Positions 1-6,280 of a stretch of 9,155 nt of DNA are shown in pieces. Position numbers and translations under genes: made by a program. The DNA lies in assembly GCA_021731385.1 (NCBI GenBank), contig JAKFXM010000164.1, forward strand, positions 1 through 9,155, in the 5' to 3' direction. The stretch is from Methanobacteriota archaeon (GTDB taxonomy: Archaea; Altiarchaeota; Altiarchaeia; IMC4; QMZM01). The number at the start of each line of letters is the position of its first letter. The first letter of the stretch is position 1. The notes below the pieces were generated by a model. The model had not been told where the DNA came from, made no database searches, and saw only the letters and a list, made by a program, of their open reading frames with translations.

Positions 1-40
1 GAATTTAACATAGGGTTGATAAGGGAAACGAAGTTCACAA

Positions 41-86
41 CCGGGACAGAGTCTCGGGTGTGTGTCTGAGACGAAGTCTCAGCCAC
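41..86. repeat. Twin-hairpin repeat, intergenic copy
   Basis: Two short hairpins lie in a row. The first has 7-base arms at 41-47 and 51-57 around the loop aga, with one G-T pair. The second has perfect 7-base arms at 66-72 and 76-82 around the loop gaa. An 8-base GT-rich spacer separates them and agccac follows. The same order of parts, with largely matching sequence, occurs inside the NFACT gene at 7742-7792, so this looks like a member of a dispersed repeat family. It lies upstream of the ATPase gene. Whether it acts in RNA, as a terminator of an upstream gene outside the window, or is only a mobile remnant cannot be decided here. Confidence 0.75.
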
Positions 87-132
87 ATCCCTTATAGGGA
101 AAAAGGATTCATTGAGAAAAAAGCATAGGGTA

Positions 133-155
133 TTTAATCAATAACTTTGATTAAA
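133..155. promoter_or_regulatory. 8-bp inverted repeat upstream of the ATPase gene
   Basis: TTTAATCA at 133-140 is mirrored by TGATTAAA at 148-155 across a 7-base AT spacer. It ends 17 bases before the ATPase start codon, in AT-rich sequence that could also hold the promoter. Position and symmetry fit a repressor operator or a small leader hairpin, but an 8-base match in AT-rich DNA can arise by chance. Confidence 0.35.
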
Positions 156-172
156 TTAAGGACAGATTAAAG

Positions 173-1687
173 ATGGAAAAGGAAAAACTCATTGAGGCCT
201 ATGATATAGAAAGCGAAGGAACGAAGACAAGGATAGAGATAGTAGTTAAGGATTATGTGCCGTTGTATAGTCTTATTATCCCGGATGTTGATGTTGCAAC
301 TTCAGCATTATTAGACGACATTAAAGAAAGGCTTATAGGTGCCGTAGATATAAGTACTAGTGATGTTATAGACCCGAAGTTGATGGGTGAACTGAAAGAG
401 GAATTCAGGGAATATGCCAATACACTTCTTGGGGAAGAACTGCCGAATATCAGTAAGGACATAAAGGAACATTTTATTCTAAACCTGATACACGAACTTT
501 TAGGTCTTGGGGATATAGAATTTCTTCTTGACGACCAGCACATAGAGGAGGTCGTTATAAATTCCGCAAAAGAGCCTGTAAGGATATATCACAAAAAATA
601 TGGCTGGTTGGCAACAAGTATAACGCCAAAATCTGAAGCCCAGATCCTAAACTATGCCAATACAATAGCAAGGCGCATAGGCAGGGAGATAACAATGTTA
701 AATCCTTTGCTTGATGCACATCTGATAAGCAAGGACAGGGCAAATGCCATAATAACTCCAATCTCAACAAAGGGGAATACAATAACCATAAGGAAATTTG
801 CCCGGGATCCATGGACTGTTACAGACTTCATACAGTCTAAAACCATAAGTTCGGATGTTCTTGCACTTATATGGCTCGTAATCCAGTACGAGATGAACAT
901 GATAATCTCCGGGGGCACTGGTTCCGGAAAGACCTCCTTCCTGAACATATGCATGCCCTTTATCCCTCCAAATCACAGGATAATCTCCATTGAGGATACT
1001 AGGGAATTGCAATTGCCGCAATTCCTATACTGGTGTCCATTAACCACTAGAGAGCCAAATCCTGAGGGAAAGGGCGAGGTTACAATGCTTGACCTTCTTG
1101 TAAATTCCCTTAGGATGAGACCTGACAGGATTATCATGGGGGAAATCCGTAAACAAAGGGAAGCAGAGGTTCTATTTGAAGCGATGCATACAGGTCATTC
1201 AGTATATTCAACATTGCATGCCGATACATGCCTGCAGACGATTATAAGGCTTACGAATCCCCCGATAGATATACCAGATAGTATGCTTGATTCAGTTCAT
1301 CTTGATGTAGTGATGTTCCGTGATAGACGGAGGGGTATACGCAGGGCATATGAGATAGGGGAACTTGTTCAGGATACTGGATACAAGGATGAGATTAAAT
1401 TCAAACCAAACATACTCTACCGGTGGGATCCCAGGAAAGATGAAATTATTCCATCTACAGATAGAAATATCGAATTATATGACAAGATTGGTTCACATAC
1501 GGGGTTTGATACAAAAGAGGTTAAGGAGGAGATAGAAACCAAAAAGAGGATATTAGAATGGTTACTCAATAACAAAATACGGCAGGTTGAAGATGTGGGT
1601 AAGATAATGAACAGGTATTATATGGACACTGCATCCGTAGTAGATGTTGTTGAGAAAAATAAGAACCCTGCGGAGTTGTTGGAATAA
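173..1687 (+). CDS. Type II/IV secretion system ATPase (archaeal pilus/Tad-type, VirB11-like)
   Basis: This cytoplasmic hexameric ATPase would power assembly or secretion by an archaeal type IV pilus-like machine. Visible motifs are the Walker A GGTGSGKT (residues 247-254), the acidic Asp box ISIEDTREL (E274, D275), the Walker B region RPDRIIMGEIR (316-326, E324) and the His box MHTGHSVYSTLHAD (338-351). The N-terminal 150 or so residues match the two-part N domain of this family, and 504 aa is a usual length for archaeal members. The ATG at 173 is preceded by aaggac, a weak ribosome binding site. Two T2SSF membrane proteins follow on the same strand, which supports a pilus or Tad-like operon. 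It could be an archaellum FlaI/ArlI, but the split platform and absence of other archaellum genes here make a pilus or Tad role likelier. No pilin or prepilin peptidase is in the window. Confidence 0.93.
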   Translation: MEKEKLIEAYDIESEGTKTRIEIVVKDYVPLYSLIIPDVDVATSALLDDIKERLIGAVDISTSDVIDPKLMGELKEEFREYANTLLGEELPNISKDIKEHFILNLIHELLGLGDIEFLLDDQHIEEVVINSAKEPVRIYHKKYGWLATSITPKSEAQILNYANTIARRIGREITMLNPLLDAHLISKDRANAIITPISTKGNTITIRKFARDPWTVTDFIQSKTISSDVLALIWLVIQYEMNMIISGGTGSGKTSFLNICMPFIPPNHRIISIEDTRELQLPQFLYWCPLTTREPNPEGKGEVTMLDLLVNSLRMRPDRIIMGEIRKQREAEVLFEAMHTGHSVYSTLHADTCLQTIIRLTNPPIDIPDSMLDSVHLDVVMFRDRRRGIRRAYEIGELVQDTGYKDEIKFKPNILYRWDPRKDEIIPSTDRNIELYDKIGSHTGFDTKEVKEEIETKKRILEWLLNNKIRQVEDVGKIMNRYYMDTASVVDVVEKNKNPAELLE

Positions 1688-1754
1688 TAAGAATTCAAAG
1701 ACGAATTTATACTATGCCTGTTTGTTTTTATCCCAACAAATCCAATATTTTTTG

Positions 1755-2654
1755 ATGCCAGCCAATAACTTACCATTTCTTAAATCCATAGGTATAAGAA
1801 GGATATCCAGGAATTTTATGGGCGTTGGCGATATTCTTCTGAAATTATCCCCTCATACTATACTAAGTGTCAAGCAGTCAGGAATTGCCGATAAATATGC
1901 AATTACTGCAAGGGAATATGTTGCTGTCTGTTTTTTCCTTACACTATCCCTTCTTTTCGGGTCTACTGTCCTTATTACACTTGTCCTTTTTTTAGGTAAA
2001 AGCAAGGCCTTGATAATAGGACCAATACTTGGAATAATTGTCGGCGCATTTGTTTACATAATGCTAATTTCCTATCCTAAATCAATCGTTAACAAAAGGG
2101 TAAAAAATCTTGAAAAAAATCTGCTCTTTGCCCTGAGAACAATACTTGTGCAGATAAGGTCCGGGGTTCCTATATTTGACACATTTATTTCAATAGCAAA
2201 CGGCGATTATGGTCAGATATCTGTGGAATTCGGGTTTGTTATTGAAAAAGTAAGGGCCGGGGGGTCTGTAACAGACAACCTAGAGGAATTGACTCTTAGG
2301 AATCCATCAGTATATTTCAGAAGGGCTATCTGGCAACTTGTAAATGCCATCAAGTCCGGAAGTGATGTTGGAGAAAACATATCTAATGTAATTGCATCCC
2401 TTTCAAAAGAGCAGATTGTTGAGATAAGAAAATATCAATCCACTTTAAATCCATTAGCAATGATGTACATGATGATCGCCGTTATCGTACCTTCTCTTGG
2501 AATTACTGTGATGATAATTATCTCAACATTTCCCGGCATGGAATCCATAGGTAATGAGAGGACATTCTGGATTCTTTTGGCAGGGGTTGTATTCATGCAA
2601 TTTGTTTTCATGAGCGTAATAAGGTCTAAAAGACCCGCTTTAATAGAAGGTTAA
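1755..2654 (+). CDS. T2SSF/TadB-TadC-like pilus platform membrane protein (first)
   Basis: This is an inner platform protein of the type IV pilus/Tad machine, which would couple the ATPase to filament assembly. From the ATG at 1755 it has 299 aa. Hydrophobic helices lie near residues 55-80 and 84-106. A cytoplasmic T2SSF domain follows at about 120-232 (LEKNLLFALRTILVQIRSG, then SGSDVGENISNVIASLS). Two more helices lie near 236-258 and 270-289. The frame is open back to 1644, overlapping the ATPase gene, but those extra 37 residues do not resemble the family. FLKSIGIRRISRNFMGVGDI, just after the 1755 ATG, looks like a normal N-terminus. A further ATG at 1818 has a better AGGA site and is possible. 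The gene follows the ATPase by 67 bases and precedes a second platform gene by 20 bases, so co-transcription is likely. Confidence 0.88.
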   Translation: MPANNLPFLKSIGIRRISRNFMGVGDILLKLSPHTILSVKQSGIADKYAITAREYVAVCFFLTLSLLFGSTVLITLVLFLGKSKALIIGPILGIIVGAFVYIMLISYPKSIVNKRVKNLEKNLLFALRTILVQIRSGVPIFDTFISIANGDYGQISVEFGFVIEKVRAGGSVTDNLEELTLRNPSVYFRRAIWQLVNAIKSGSDVGENISNVIASLSKEQIVEIRKYQSTLNPLAMMYMMIAVIVPSLGITVMIIISTFPGMESIGNERTFWILLAGVVFMQFVFMSVIRSKRPALIEG

Positions 2655-2674
2655 ATTTTAGAAGGTTTTTGACT

Positions 2675-3658
2675 ATGGACATATACACCTCTATGGCAAG
2701 ATTTTTCCCAAGGAAGGTAAGGCAGAAATTCAGCCAGTTGCTTGTGTACGCAGGAATAAATCTGGAGCCGATTAGATTTCTGGGATTTATTCTGGCGTTT
2801 GGTTTGATTTTCGGCCTTCTTTTGGGATACATCCTAAATTCGTTAAAAATCCTTCCGTTTATACTTGGATTTATAGTATCCTTCATACTTGTTGAACTGG
2901 CATTCTATCTCCGGATTTTGCTTTTAGTGGATTCAAAGGCAAAATTCGCAGAGGATGTTCTTCCAGATGCATTGCAGTTGATGTCTTCCAACATGAGGGC
3001 CGGACTTACAACGGACAAGGCATTGCTTCTTGCGGCAAGGCCTGAATTTGGTCCATTGGCATATGAGATAAAAAGAATTGGCAGGGAAACAATGACGGGC
3101 GGGGATTTATCTGTTGCATTGATGAAGACTACAAAAAGAATAAAGTCTGAAAATCTAAAAAAGACAATTGATTTGATAGTGAACAGCATAAAGTCGGGAG
3201 GTAAATTGGCTGACCTTCTCGACCAGACGGCAAGCGATTTGCGGGAGCAGCAGATGATTCAGAGGGAGATAAGCGCAGGCGTTCTTATGTATGCACTTTT
3301 TATCTTCATTGCGATTGGTATGGGCGCGCCCCTGCTTTTTGCAATGTCCTCCTTTCTTGTCAAAATTTTGGTGAAAATGAGTACCATGATAGGGGCACAG
3401 TTACCAACAGATACGGGGGATATAAAGATTCCTATATCAATGACAACTTCAGGAATCAGCCCTGAATTCATAGAACTATTTGCAGTTGTTTCCCTAACCA
3501 TATCCTCGGTCTTTGGATCGCTGATAATTGGATTGATACTTAAGGGCAATGCAAGATCAGGTATAAAGTATCTGCTGATACTCCTGCCGATGTCTATAGC
3601 CCTTTTCTTCCTCGGAAGTTATGCAATGAACACATTTCTTGGAGGAATGATGAAGTAG
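2675..3658 (+). CDS. T2SSF/TadC-like pilus platform membrane protein (second)
   Basis: This is the second platform protein, 327 aa from the ATG at 2675. An AGAAGG ribosome binding site at 2660-2665 lies 9 bases upstream of that ATG; a TTG at 2669 is in frame but too close to it. The N-terminal part has two to three membrane helices (RFLGFILAFGLIFGLLLGYI onward). A T2SSF cytoplasmic domain follows with FAEDVLPDALQLMSSNMRAG and SGGKLADLLDQTASDLREQQ, the typical pattern in which a Gly-rich turn precedes an amphipathic helix. At least four hydrophobic helices follow towards the C-terminus. One ATPase served by two platform proteins is the Tad-like arrangement and is also seen in archaeal pilus systems, where the two may form a heteromer. 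It ends 15 bases from the stop of the converging isomerase gene, and no terminator hairpin is visible between them. Confidence 0.88.
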   Translation: MDIYTSMARFFPRKVRQKFSQLLVYAGINLEPIRFLGFILAFGLIFGLLLGYILNSLKILPFILGFIVSFILVELAFYLRILLLVDSKAKFAEDVLPDALQLMSSNMRAGLTTDKALLLAARPEFGPLAYEIKRIGRETMTGGDLSVALMKTTKRIKSENLKKTIDLIVNSIKSGGKLADLLDQTASDLREQQMIQREISAGVLMYALFIFIAIGMGAPLLFAMSSFLVKILVKMSTMIGAQLPTDTGDIKIPISMTTSGISPEFIELFAVVSLTISSVFGSLIIGLILKGNARSGIKYLLILLPMSIALFFLGSYAMNTFLGGMMK

Positions 3659-3673
3659 ATTACGGAATTCAGA

Positions 3674-4603
3674 TTATTTCTCCACAAGCTCCCAGCCGAA
3701 TTTTTCTTTAAGTACACTATAAACTGCCTGTGGCGGCATGACTCCGTATTCCGTAACAATCATGTCTATATACCTTGCGTCGGTAACATCAAACCCGGGA
3801 TTAAGAATCGTAACACCCCTGAATTTCTTTGAGCCTACAACCTCTCTTGGATTTCTTTCCTCTATCTCTATGACCGCCCCTATAATGCTTCTAGGTGAGA
3901 ATTTTATTGATTCTGTAGCAACAATAAAATCAATGTCCAATTCCTTTGCACAAAGCGCTATCTGCGATGTCCCTACCTTATTAATCAAGTCACCGCTGAC
4001 AGAAACTGCATCAGCACCTACAAGAACCTTATCAACCTTTAGTTCTCTCATTGCATAATGAACTGCAGAATCAATTATAAGCGTTGTTGGAATCCCATGT
4101 TTTGAAAGTTCCCTGACTGTAATGTAACCCTGATATCTTGGCCTTGTTTCCGTGCATACCACCTTTATCCTTTTACCGTTGTCCCATGCATGCTTTAGCA
4201 TCATTGTTACCGTATCGCTGTTACAGTGGGTAAGGATTATGTCGCCATTTTCTATCAGCCTTGATCCGATTTCTGCTATCCTCTCTATGGCATTATTCTG
4301 CTCTTCTATAAATTTTTTGATTCCGGAGGATACTTTCTTCCTGAATTCATTAATCTCTAAATTTCTGTTTTTATTGGCAAGGGATAATATGTAGTCCACG
4401 GCATTAGGGAGTGAAACCGCTGTCGGTCTTGCTGATTTAAGCCTTTTACCCGAAAAATTCAGTTTTGCAACTAGGTTTTTTGTATCTCTTGCATCTGAAT
4501 CTACAACGCCCAGCAGTGAGTTAGCAGAAACTATCGCTATGTCCAGTGCCCCCCGGATTTCCATATTCCTTATCTTTCTGAATGTCTGGTTTACAGTGAG
4601 CAT
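3674..4603 (-). CDS. Ribose-1,5-bisphosphate isomerase (eIF2B alpha-like fold)
   Basis: This enzyme converts ribose 1,5-bisphosphate to ribulose 1,5-bisphosphate, the step between AMP phosphorylase and type III RuBisCO in the archaeal AMP degradation pathway. From the ATG at 4603 it has 309 aa, close to the roughly 320 aa of Thermococcus TK0185. Family landmarks are NMEIRGA (residues 13-19), RPTAVSLPNA (59-68), ILTHCNSD with the expected catalytic cysteine C127, ETRPRYQG (152-159), VGADAV with the expected catalytic aspartate D198, NKVGT, NPGFDVT (268-274) and the C-terminal FGWEL. The frame stays open to 4648, but the extra 15 residues are encoded by a hairpin repeat and the family begins near NQTFRKIRNMEIRGA, so I chose 4603. 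The related eIF2B subunits and methylthioribose-1-phosphate isomerase fit less well, because the C/D pair and the tail match the ribose enzyme. No RuBisCO or AMP phosphorylase gene lies in the window. Confidence 0.92.
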   Translation of the reverse strand: MLTVNQTFRKIRNMEIRGALDIAIVSANSLLGVVDSDARDTKNLVAKLNFSGKRLKSARPTAVSLPNAVDYILSLANKNRNLEINEFRKKVSSGIKKFIEEQNNAIERIAEIGSRLIENGDIILTHCNSDTVTMMLKHAWDNGKRIKVVCTETRPRYQGYITVRELSKHGIPTTLIIDSAVHYAMRELKVDKVLVGADAVSVSGDLINKVGTSQIALCAKELDIDFIVATESIKFSPRSIIGAVIEIEERNPREVVGSKKFRGVTILNPGFDVTDARYIDMIVTEYGVMPPQAVYSVLKEKFGWELVEK

Positions 4604-4608
4604 ATTAA

Positions 4609-4660
4609 TATGATTTTGCAAAGCAAAATCATAACTATGAATCTCCATAGGAGATTCATA
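4609..4660. repeat. Pair of perfect 11-bp hairpins in the isomerase leader
   Basis: Two perfect inverted repeats lie 2 bases apart. One has arms 4609-4619 and 4623-4633 with loop aaa. The other has arms 4636-4646 and 4650-4660 with loop ata. Their stems differ in sequence but share length and loop size. Read on the minus strand, the first hairpin would sit in the mRNA leader, ending 5 bases before the isomerase ATG. The second lies between the probable TATA box and the transcription start. They may be regulatory or a twin-hairpin element like the others in this window. Confidence 0.85.
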
Positions 4661-4666
4661 TAAAAG
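4657..4666 (-). promoter_or_regulatory. Probable TATA box for the isomerase gene
   Basis: On the minus strand this reads CTTTTATATG, close to the archaeal TATA consensus. The expected transcription start, about 25 bases downstream, falls near 4637, giving a leader of roughly 35 bases that contains the 4609-4633 hairpin. The site overlaps the outer end of the hairpin at 4636-4660. This rests on position and sequence only. Confidence 0.55.
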
Positions 4667-4675
4667 AATTAGAAG

Positions 4676-4713
4676 AATAAGGAAAAATACTGAAAAACAA
4701 AAAAAGAAAAAGA
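4676..4713 (-). terminator. T-rich tract downstream of the DUF350 gene
   Basis: Read on the minus strand, this stretch is mostly T, with runs of five and seven. Archaeal RNA polymerase stops at oligo-T tracts, and this one follows two hairpins at the end of the DUF350 gene and precedes the isomerase promoter. It is a reasonable back-up terminator separating the two leftward genes. Confidence 0.45.
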
Positions 4714-4728
4714 GTGGCTTTATATCTG

Positions 4729-4756
4729 CAAAACTGCCACTTGAAGTGCAGTTTTG
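4729..4756. repeat. Bulged hairpin between the DUF350 terminator and the isomerase promoter
   Basis: The arms pair over 12 bases (4729-4741 with 4745-4756) apart from one extra C in the left arm; the loop is tga. The outer part, AAAACTG and CAGTTTT, is shared with the neighbouring hairpin at 4763-4789, so the two may be related copies. It lies 6 bases from that hairpin. Confidence 0.7.
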
Positions 4757-4762
4757 TCTATA

Positions 4763-4789
4763 AAAACTGTCGGTTTAGCCGACAGTTTT
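4763..4789 (-). terminator. Hairpin terminator of the DUF350 gene
   Basis: Perfect 11-base arms (4779-4789 and 4763-4773) enclose a 5-base loop. On the minus strand the hairpin begins inside the stop codon of the DUF350 gene and ends in a run of five T. Position and shape fit a transcription terminator or an mRNA 3'-end stabiliser. The TTTT at the end of the stem is itself a possible archaeal stop signal. Confidence 0.65.
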
Positions 4790-5279
4790 ATATCGCCACA
4801 CCAATCGCCCTTGCAATTCCTGAAACGCCTGCCTGCACTACGAAAGAAACTGCTAATAAAACACCAGCCATCAGAATAGCAACTGCGACATTGCCCTTCT
4901 TCAGTTCGGCCATCTCGTCAATGCCCTTTGTAATCTTGTCAAGCACATTAATTGCTATGTATATTGCAACTACCGCAAGGACTATTCCTACCAGAACCTG
5001 TATTATGCCACCGACAAGGGCGGGTATAGAGGGTTCAGCTGTCAAGGCGATTGTCAGCCCAACAACACCGGACTGGACAACATTCGCTATTGATAGTATC
5101 ACTGCAGCAAGAAGAATCCCTACCGCGACATTGCCCTTCTTCAGTTCTTCCTCCTCATCTATGCCCTTGGTAAATTTTCCAAAGACAGAGAGACCTATAT
5201 AGATAGATGCTATAGCCAGCACAAGCCCCACAATCAACTGTAGAACGCCCATCCCAAGCCCAATTATGCTTATTGCCAT
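4788..5279 (-). CDS. DUF350 (UPF0719-like) membrane protein with two tandem repeats
   Basis: This 163-aa integral membrane protein consists of two DUF350 repeats. Each repeat has a hydrophobic helix, a short charged loop, and a second helix starting in KKGNVAV. The loops FTKGIDEEEELKKGNVAV (residues 36-53) and ITKGIDEMAELKKGNVAV (116-133) lie exactly 80 residues apart. The four helices fall near 10-32, 51-78, 90-112 and 131-155. The molecular function of DUF350 proteins is not established; bacterial YjfL-type members are predicted membrane proteins. A TGAGGT ribosome binding site (5285-5290 on this strand) lies 5 bases before the ATG, the clearest such site in the window. The gene is transcribed away from the nucleotidyltransferase gene and ends in a hairpin terminator. 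A pilin-like or channel role cannot be shown from sequence. Confidence 0.88.
   Translation of the reverse strand: MAISIIGLGMGVLQLIVGLVLAIASIYIGLSVFGKFTKGIDEEEELKKGNVAVGILLAAVILSIANVVQSGVVGLTIALTAEPSIPALVGGIIQVLVGIVLAVVAIYIAINVLDKITKGIDEMAELKKGNVAVAILMAGVLLAVSFVVQAGVSGIARAIGVAI
4885..5147. repeat. Internal DNA duplication in the DUF350 gene
   Basis: The 23 bases at 4885-4907 recur identically at 5125-5147, exactly 240 bases (80 codons) away, and the sequence around them stays similar. They encode the same part of the KKGNVAV loop in the two halves of the protein. Identity at silent positions suggests a recent duplication, gene conversion between halves, or constraint on the DNA. Confidence 0.8.
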
Positions 5280-5284
5280 TTTTT

Positions 5285-5345
5285 ACCTCATAGTTTTATA
5301 AATTGTTTAAATATAAACTTTTAATTATAAAAAAGGATATTTATC
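5285..5345. promoter_or_regulatory. Divergent promoter region between DUF350 and the nucleotidyltransferase
   Basis: This very AT-rich stretch separates two genes that diverge. On the minus strand it holds TTTATATTTAAA (5306-5317) and, nearer the gene, the TGAGGT ribosome binding site of DUF350. On the plus strand AATTATAAAAAAGG (5323-5336) is the best TATA-like box. A start about 25 bases downstream would fall just before the ATG at 5362, which is a leftover of the carbamoyltransferase start. Exact promoters are uncertain. Confidence 0.45.
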
Positions 5346-5381
5346 TGTTGAAAGGAAAAAAATGAACCTAATTTCGATATG
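5338..5381 (+). repeat. Direct repeat copy 1: duplicated 5' end of argF
   Basis: The 12 bases at 5338-5349 equal 6281-6292, and the 24 bases at 5358-5381 equal 6298-6321. The short stretch between them differs in length and sequence. The second block contains the start of the downstream carbamoyltransferase gene. Here it reads ATG at 5362 and MNLISIC, then runs into KI and a TGA at 5389-5391. The repeat ends with the ATG at 5379-5381 that starts the nucleotidyltransferase frame. It looks like a target duplication or a captured gene start left by cassette insertion. Confidence 0.88.
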
Positions 5382-5391
5382 CAAAATTTGA
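5362..5391 (+). pseudogene. Nine-codon remnant of the argF start (MNLISICKI, stop)
   Basis: The first seven codons are identical in DNA to those of the ornithine carbamoyltransferase at 6302. After that the frame diverges and stops. If translated it is a short upstream frame whose TGA lies 2 bases before the ATG at 5394 of the nucleotidyltransferase, so termination and re-start could couple the two. This coupling is inference. Confidence 0.65.
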
Positions 5392-5861
5392 ATATGGACG
5401 GGGTATATGAGAAAATACTGAATGAATTTGTAAAGAGATGTAGGGAGAAATTTAAAGATAATTTAATCTCAATAGCTGTATTTGGTTCAGTTGCAAGGGG
5501 GACTGTAACCAAGAAAAGCGATATTGATGTTCTTTTAGTTGTGAAAAATGCAGATAAAAGCATTGGGAAAAGATTAGACATTACCTTACCAATTGTTATG
5601 GAAATATCTAAACTTTACGGGAAGGATATTTATGAGCATATATTAACACCTGATGAAATAAAGAAACATCCTTCAATACTTTTAGATCTAACTCAAGATG
5701 CCAAGATAATACTTGATAAAGATGGTTTTCTTTCAAGTGAACTTAAAACGATTAGGGATAAACTTAATAACTTACATGCTGAGAGGATATGGCTAGATAA
5801 GAAGGTATGGTACTGGAAATTAAAGCCAGGAATAAAGTTTGGAGAGGTAGTTGAGATATGA
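5379..5861 (+). CDS. Minimal nucleotidyltransferase (MNT, MntA-like) of a MNT/HEPN pair
   Basis: This is a 160-aa protein of the polymerase beta-type nucleotidyltransferase fold. The diagnostic motif is FGSVARG (residues 35-41) followed by SDIDVLLVV (47-55), in which D48 and D50 would bind metal. A third acidic residue is probably D82 in KDIYEHIL. The C-terminal 40 residues are charged and helical. In studied HEPN/MNT toxin-antitoxin pairs the MNT protein AMPylates the HEPN partner and silences it. Here the HEPN gene overlaps by ATGA (5858-5861), so translation is probably coupled. The ATG at 5379 lies inside the direct repeat copied from argF. The ATG at 5394 (MDGVYEK) is an equally reasonable start, 2 bases after the stop of the argF remnant. 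No strong ribosome binding site precedes either. Role as an antitoxin is inferred from the pairing. Confidence 0.87.
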   Translation: MQNLNMDGVYEKILNEFVKRCREKFKDNLISIAVFGSVARGTVTKKSDIDVLLVVKNADKSIGKRLDITLPIVMEISKLYGKDIYEHILTPDEIKKHPSILLDLTQDAKIILDKDGFLSSELKTIRDKLNNLHAERIWLDKKVWYWKLKPGIKFGEVVEI

Positions 5862-6280
5862 ATACTAAGGAAATGGCAAAGAATTACTTAGAAGATGCAA
5901 AAATCTATTTTTCCCAGGCAAAAGAAAGTTTTGATGAAGGTAATTATCATATCTGTATTAGAATGTCTCAGGAGTGTGTTGAATTGTCATTAAAAGCCCT
6001 ATTAAGATTATTTGCAATAGAATACCCAAAAGAACATGATTTAAGCGATGTCTTGATAAAAGAAAGTGATATATTTCCGGAAAAGATAAAAGAGGATGTG
6101 GACATTCTAGCCAAAATATCAAAGGACCTTGCAAGAAAGAGAGGACCAGCAATCTATGGTTATGAGCGGGAATTAAAGCCTCCCTCCCTCATTTTTTCCA
6201 AGAAAGATGCTGAAAAGGCATTGAAGGATGCAGAATATGTGCTAAAATCCTGTGAAGAGGTTATTGCTAAGTATGAATAG
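5382..6280 (+). mobile_element. Possible MNT/HEPN gene cassette bounded by direct repeats
   Basis: The segment between the two direct repeat copies contains just the two coding sequences. The left repeat ends on the MNT start codon and the right repeat begins on the base after the HEPN stop. No transposase, integrase or terminal inverted repeat is seen, so the means of movement is unknown. The ancestral state was probably DUF350, promoter, argF, with the cassette placed between argF and its promoter. Confidence 0.5.
5858..6280 (+). CDS. HEPN domain protein paired with the nucleotidyltransferase
   Basis: This 140-aa all-helical HEPN protein shows family features: ESFDEGNYHICIRMSQECVELSLKA in the first half (about residues 23-47), followed by the PKEHDLSDVL turn (57-66) and ARKRGPAIYGYERELKPPS (92-110). 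The last segment is close to the form seen in many archaeal HEPN proteins of the PF05168 type. The RNase motif of active HEPN toxins, Arg, four to six residues, then His, is not present: around R93-R95 the nearby aromatic is Y100 and no His follows. It may therefore be a non-nuclease HEPN, an AMPylation target, or use another residue. It overlaps the MNT gene by 4 bases, and its stop codon abuts the second direct repeat exactly. Calling the pair a toxin-antitoxin module is plausible but unproven. Confidence 0.85.
   Translation: MNTKEMAKNYLEDAKIYFSQAKESFDEGNYHICIRMSQECVELSLKALLRLFAIEYPKEHDLSDVLIKESDIFPEKIKEDVDILAKISKDLARKRGPAIYGYERELKPPSLIFSKKDAEKALKDAEYVLKSCEEVIAKYE

Noticed and set aside
253..954. 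Minus-strand open frames opposite the ATPase gene
   Set aside because: Compositional shadows of a well-supported gene; no recognisable protein features.
1644..1754. N-terminal extension of the first platform protein overlapping the ATPase gene
   Set aside because: The extra 37 residues are unlike the family and overlap the ATPase coding sequence; the ATG at 1755 gives a normal N-terminus.
3674..4603. Translation initiation factor eIF2B subunit
   Set aside because: The same fold, but the Cys/Asp pair C127 and D198 and the overall sequence match archaeal ribose-1,5-bisphosphate isomerase.
4604..4648. 15-residue extension of the isomerase
   Set aside because: It is encoded by hairpin repeats, its ATG lies in a hairpin loop, and the family starts at the later ATG.
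4714..5202. Plus-strand 162-aa frame opposite the DUF350 gene
   Set aside because: It is rich in Thr, Ile and Pro, as expected for the reverse complement of a hydrophobic protein; the opposite strand has clear DUF350 motifs and a ribosome binding site.
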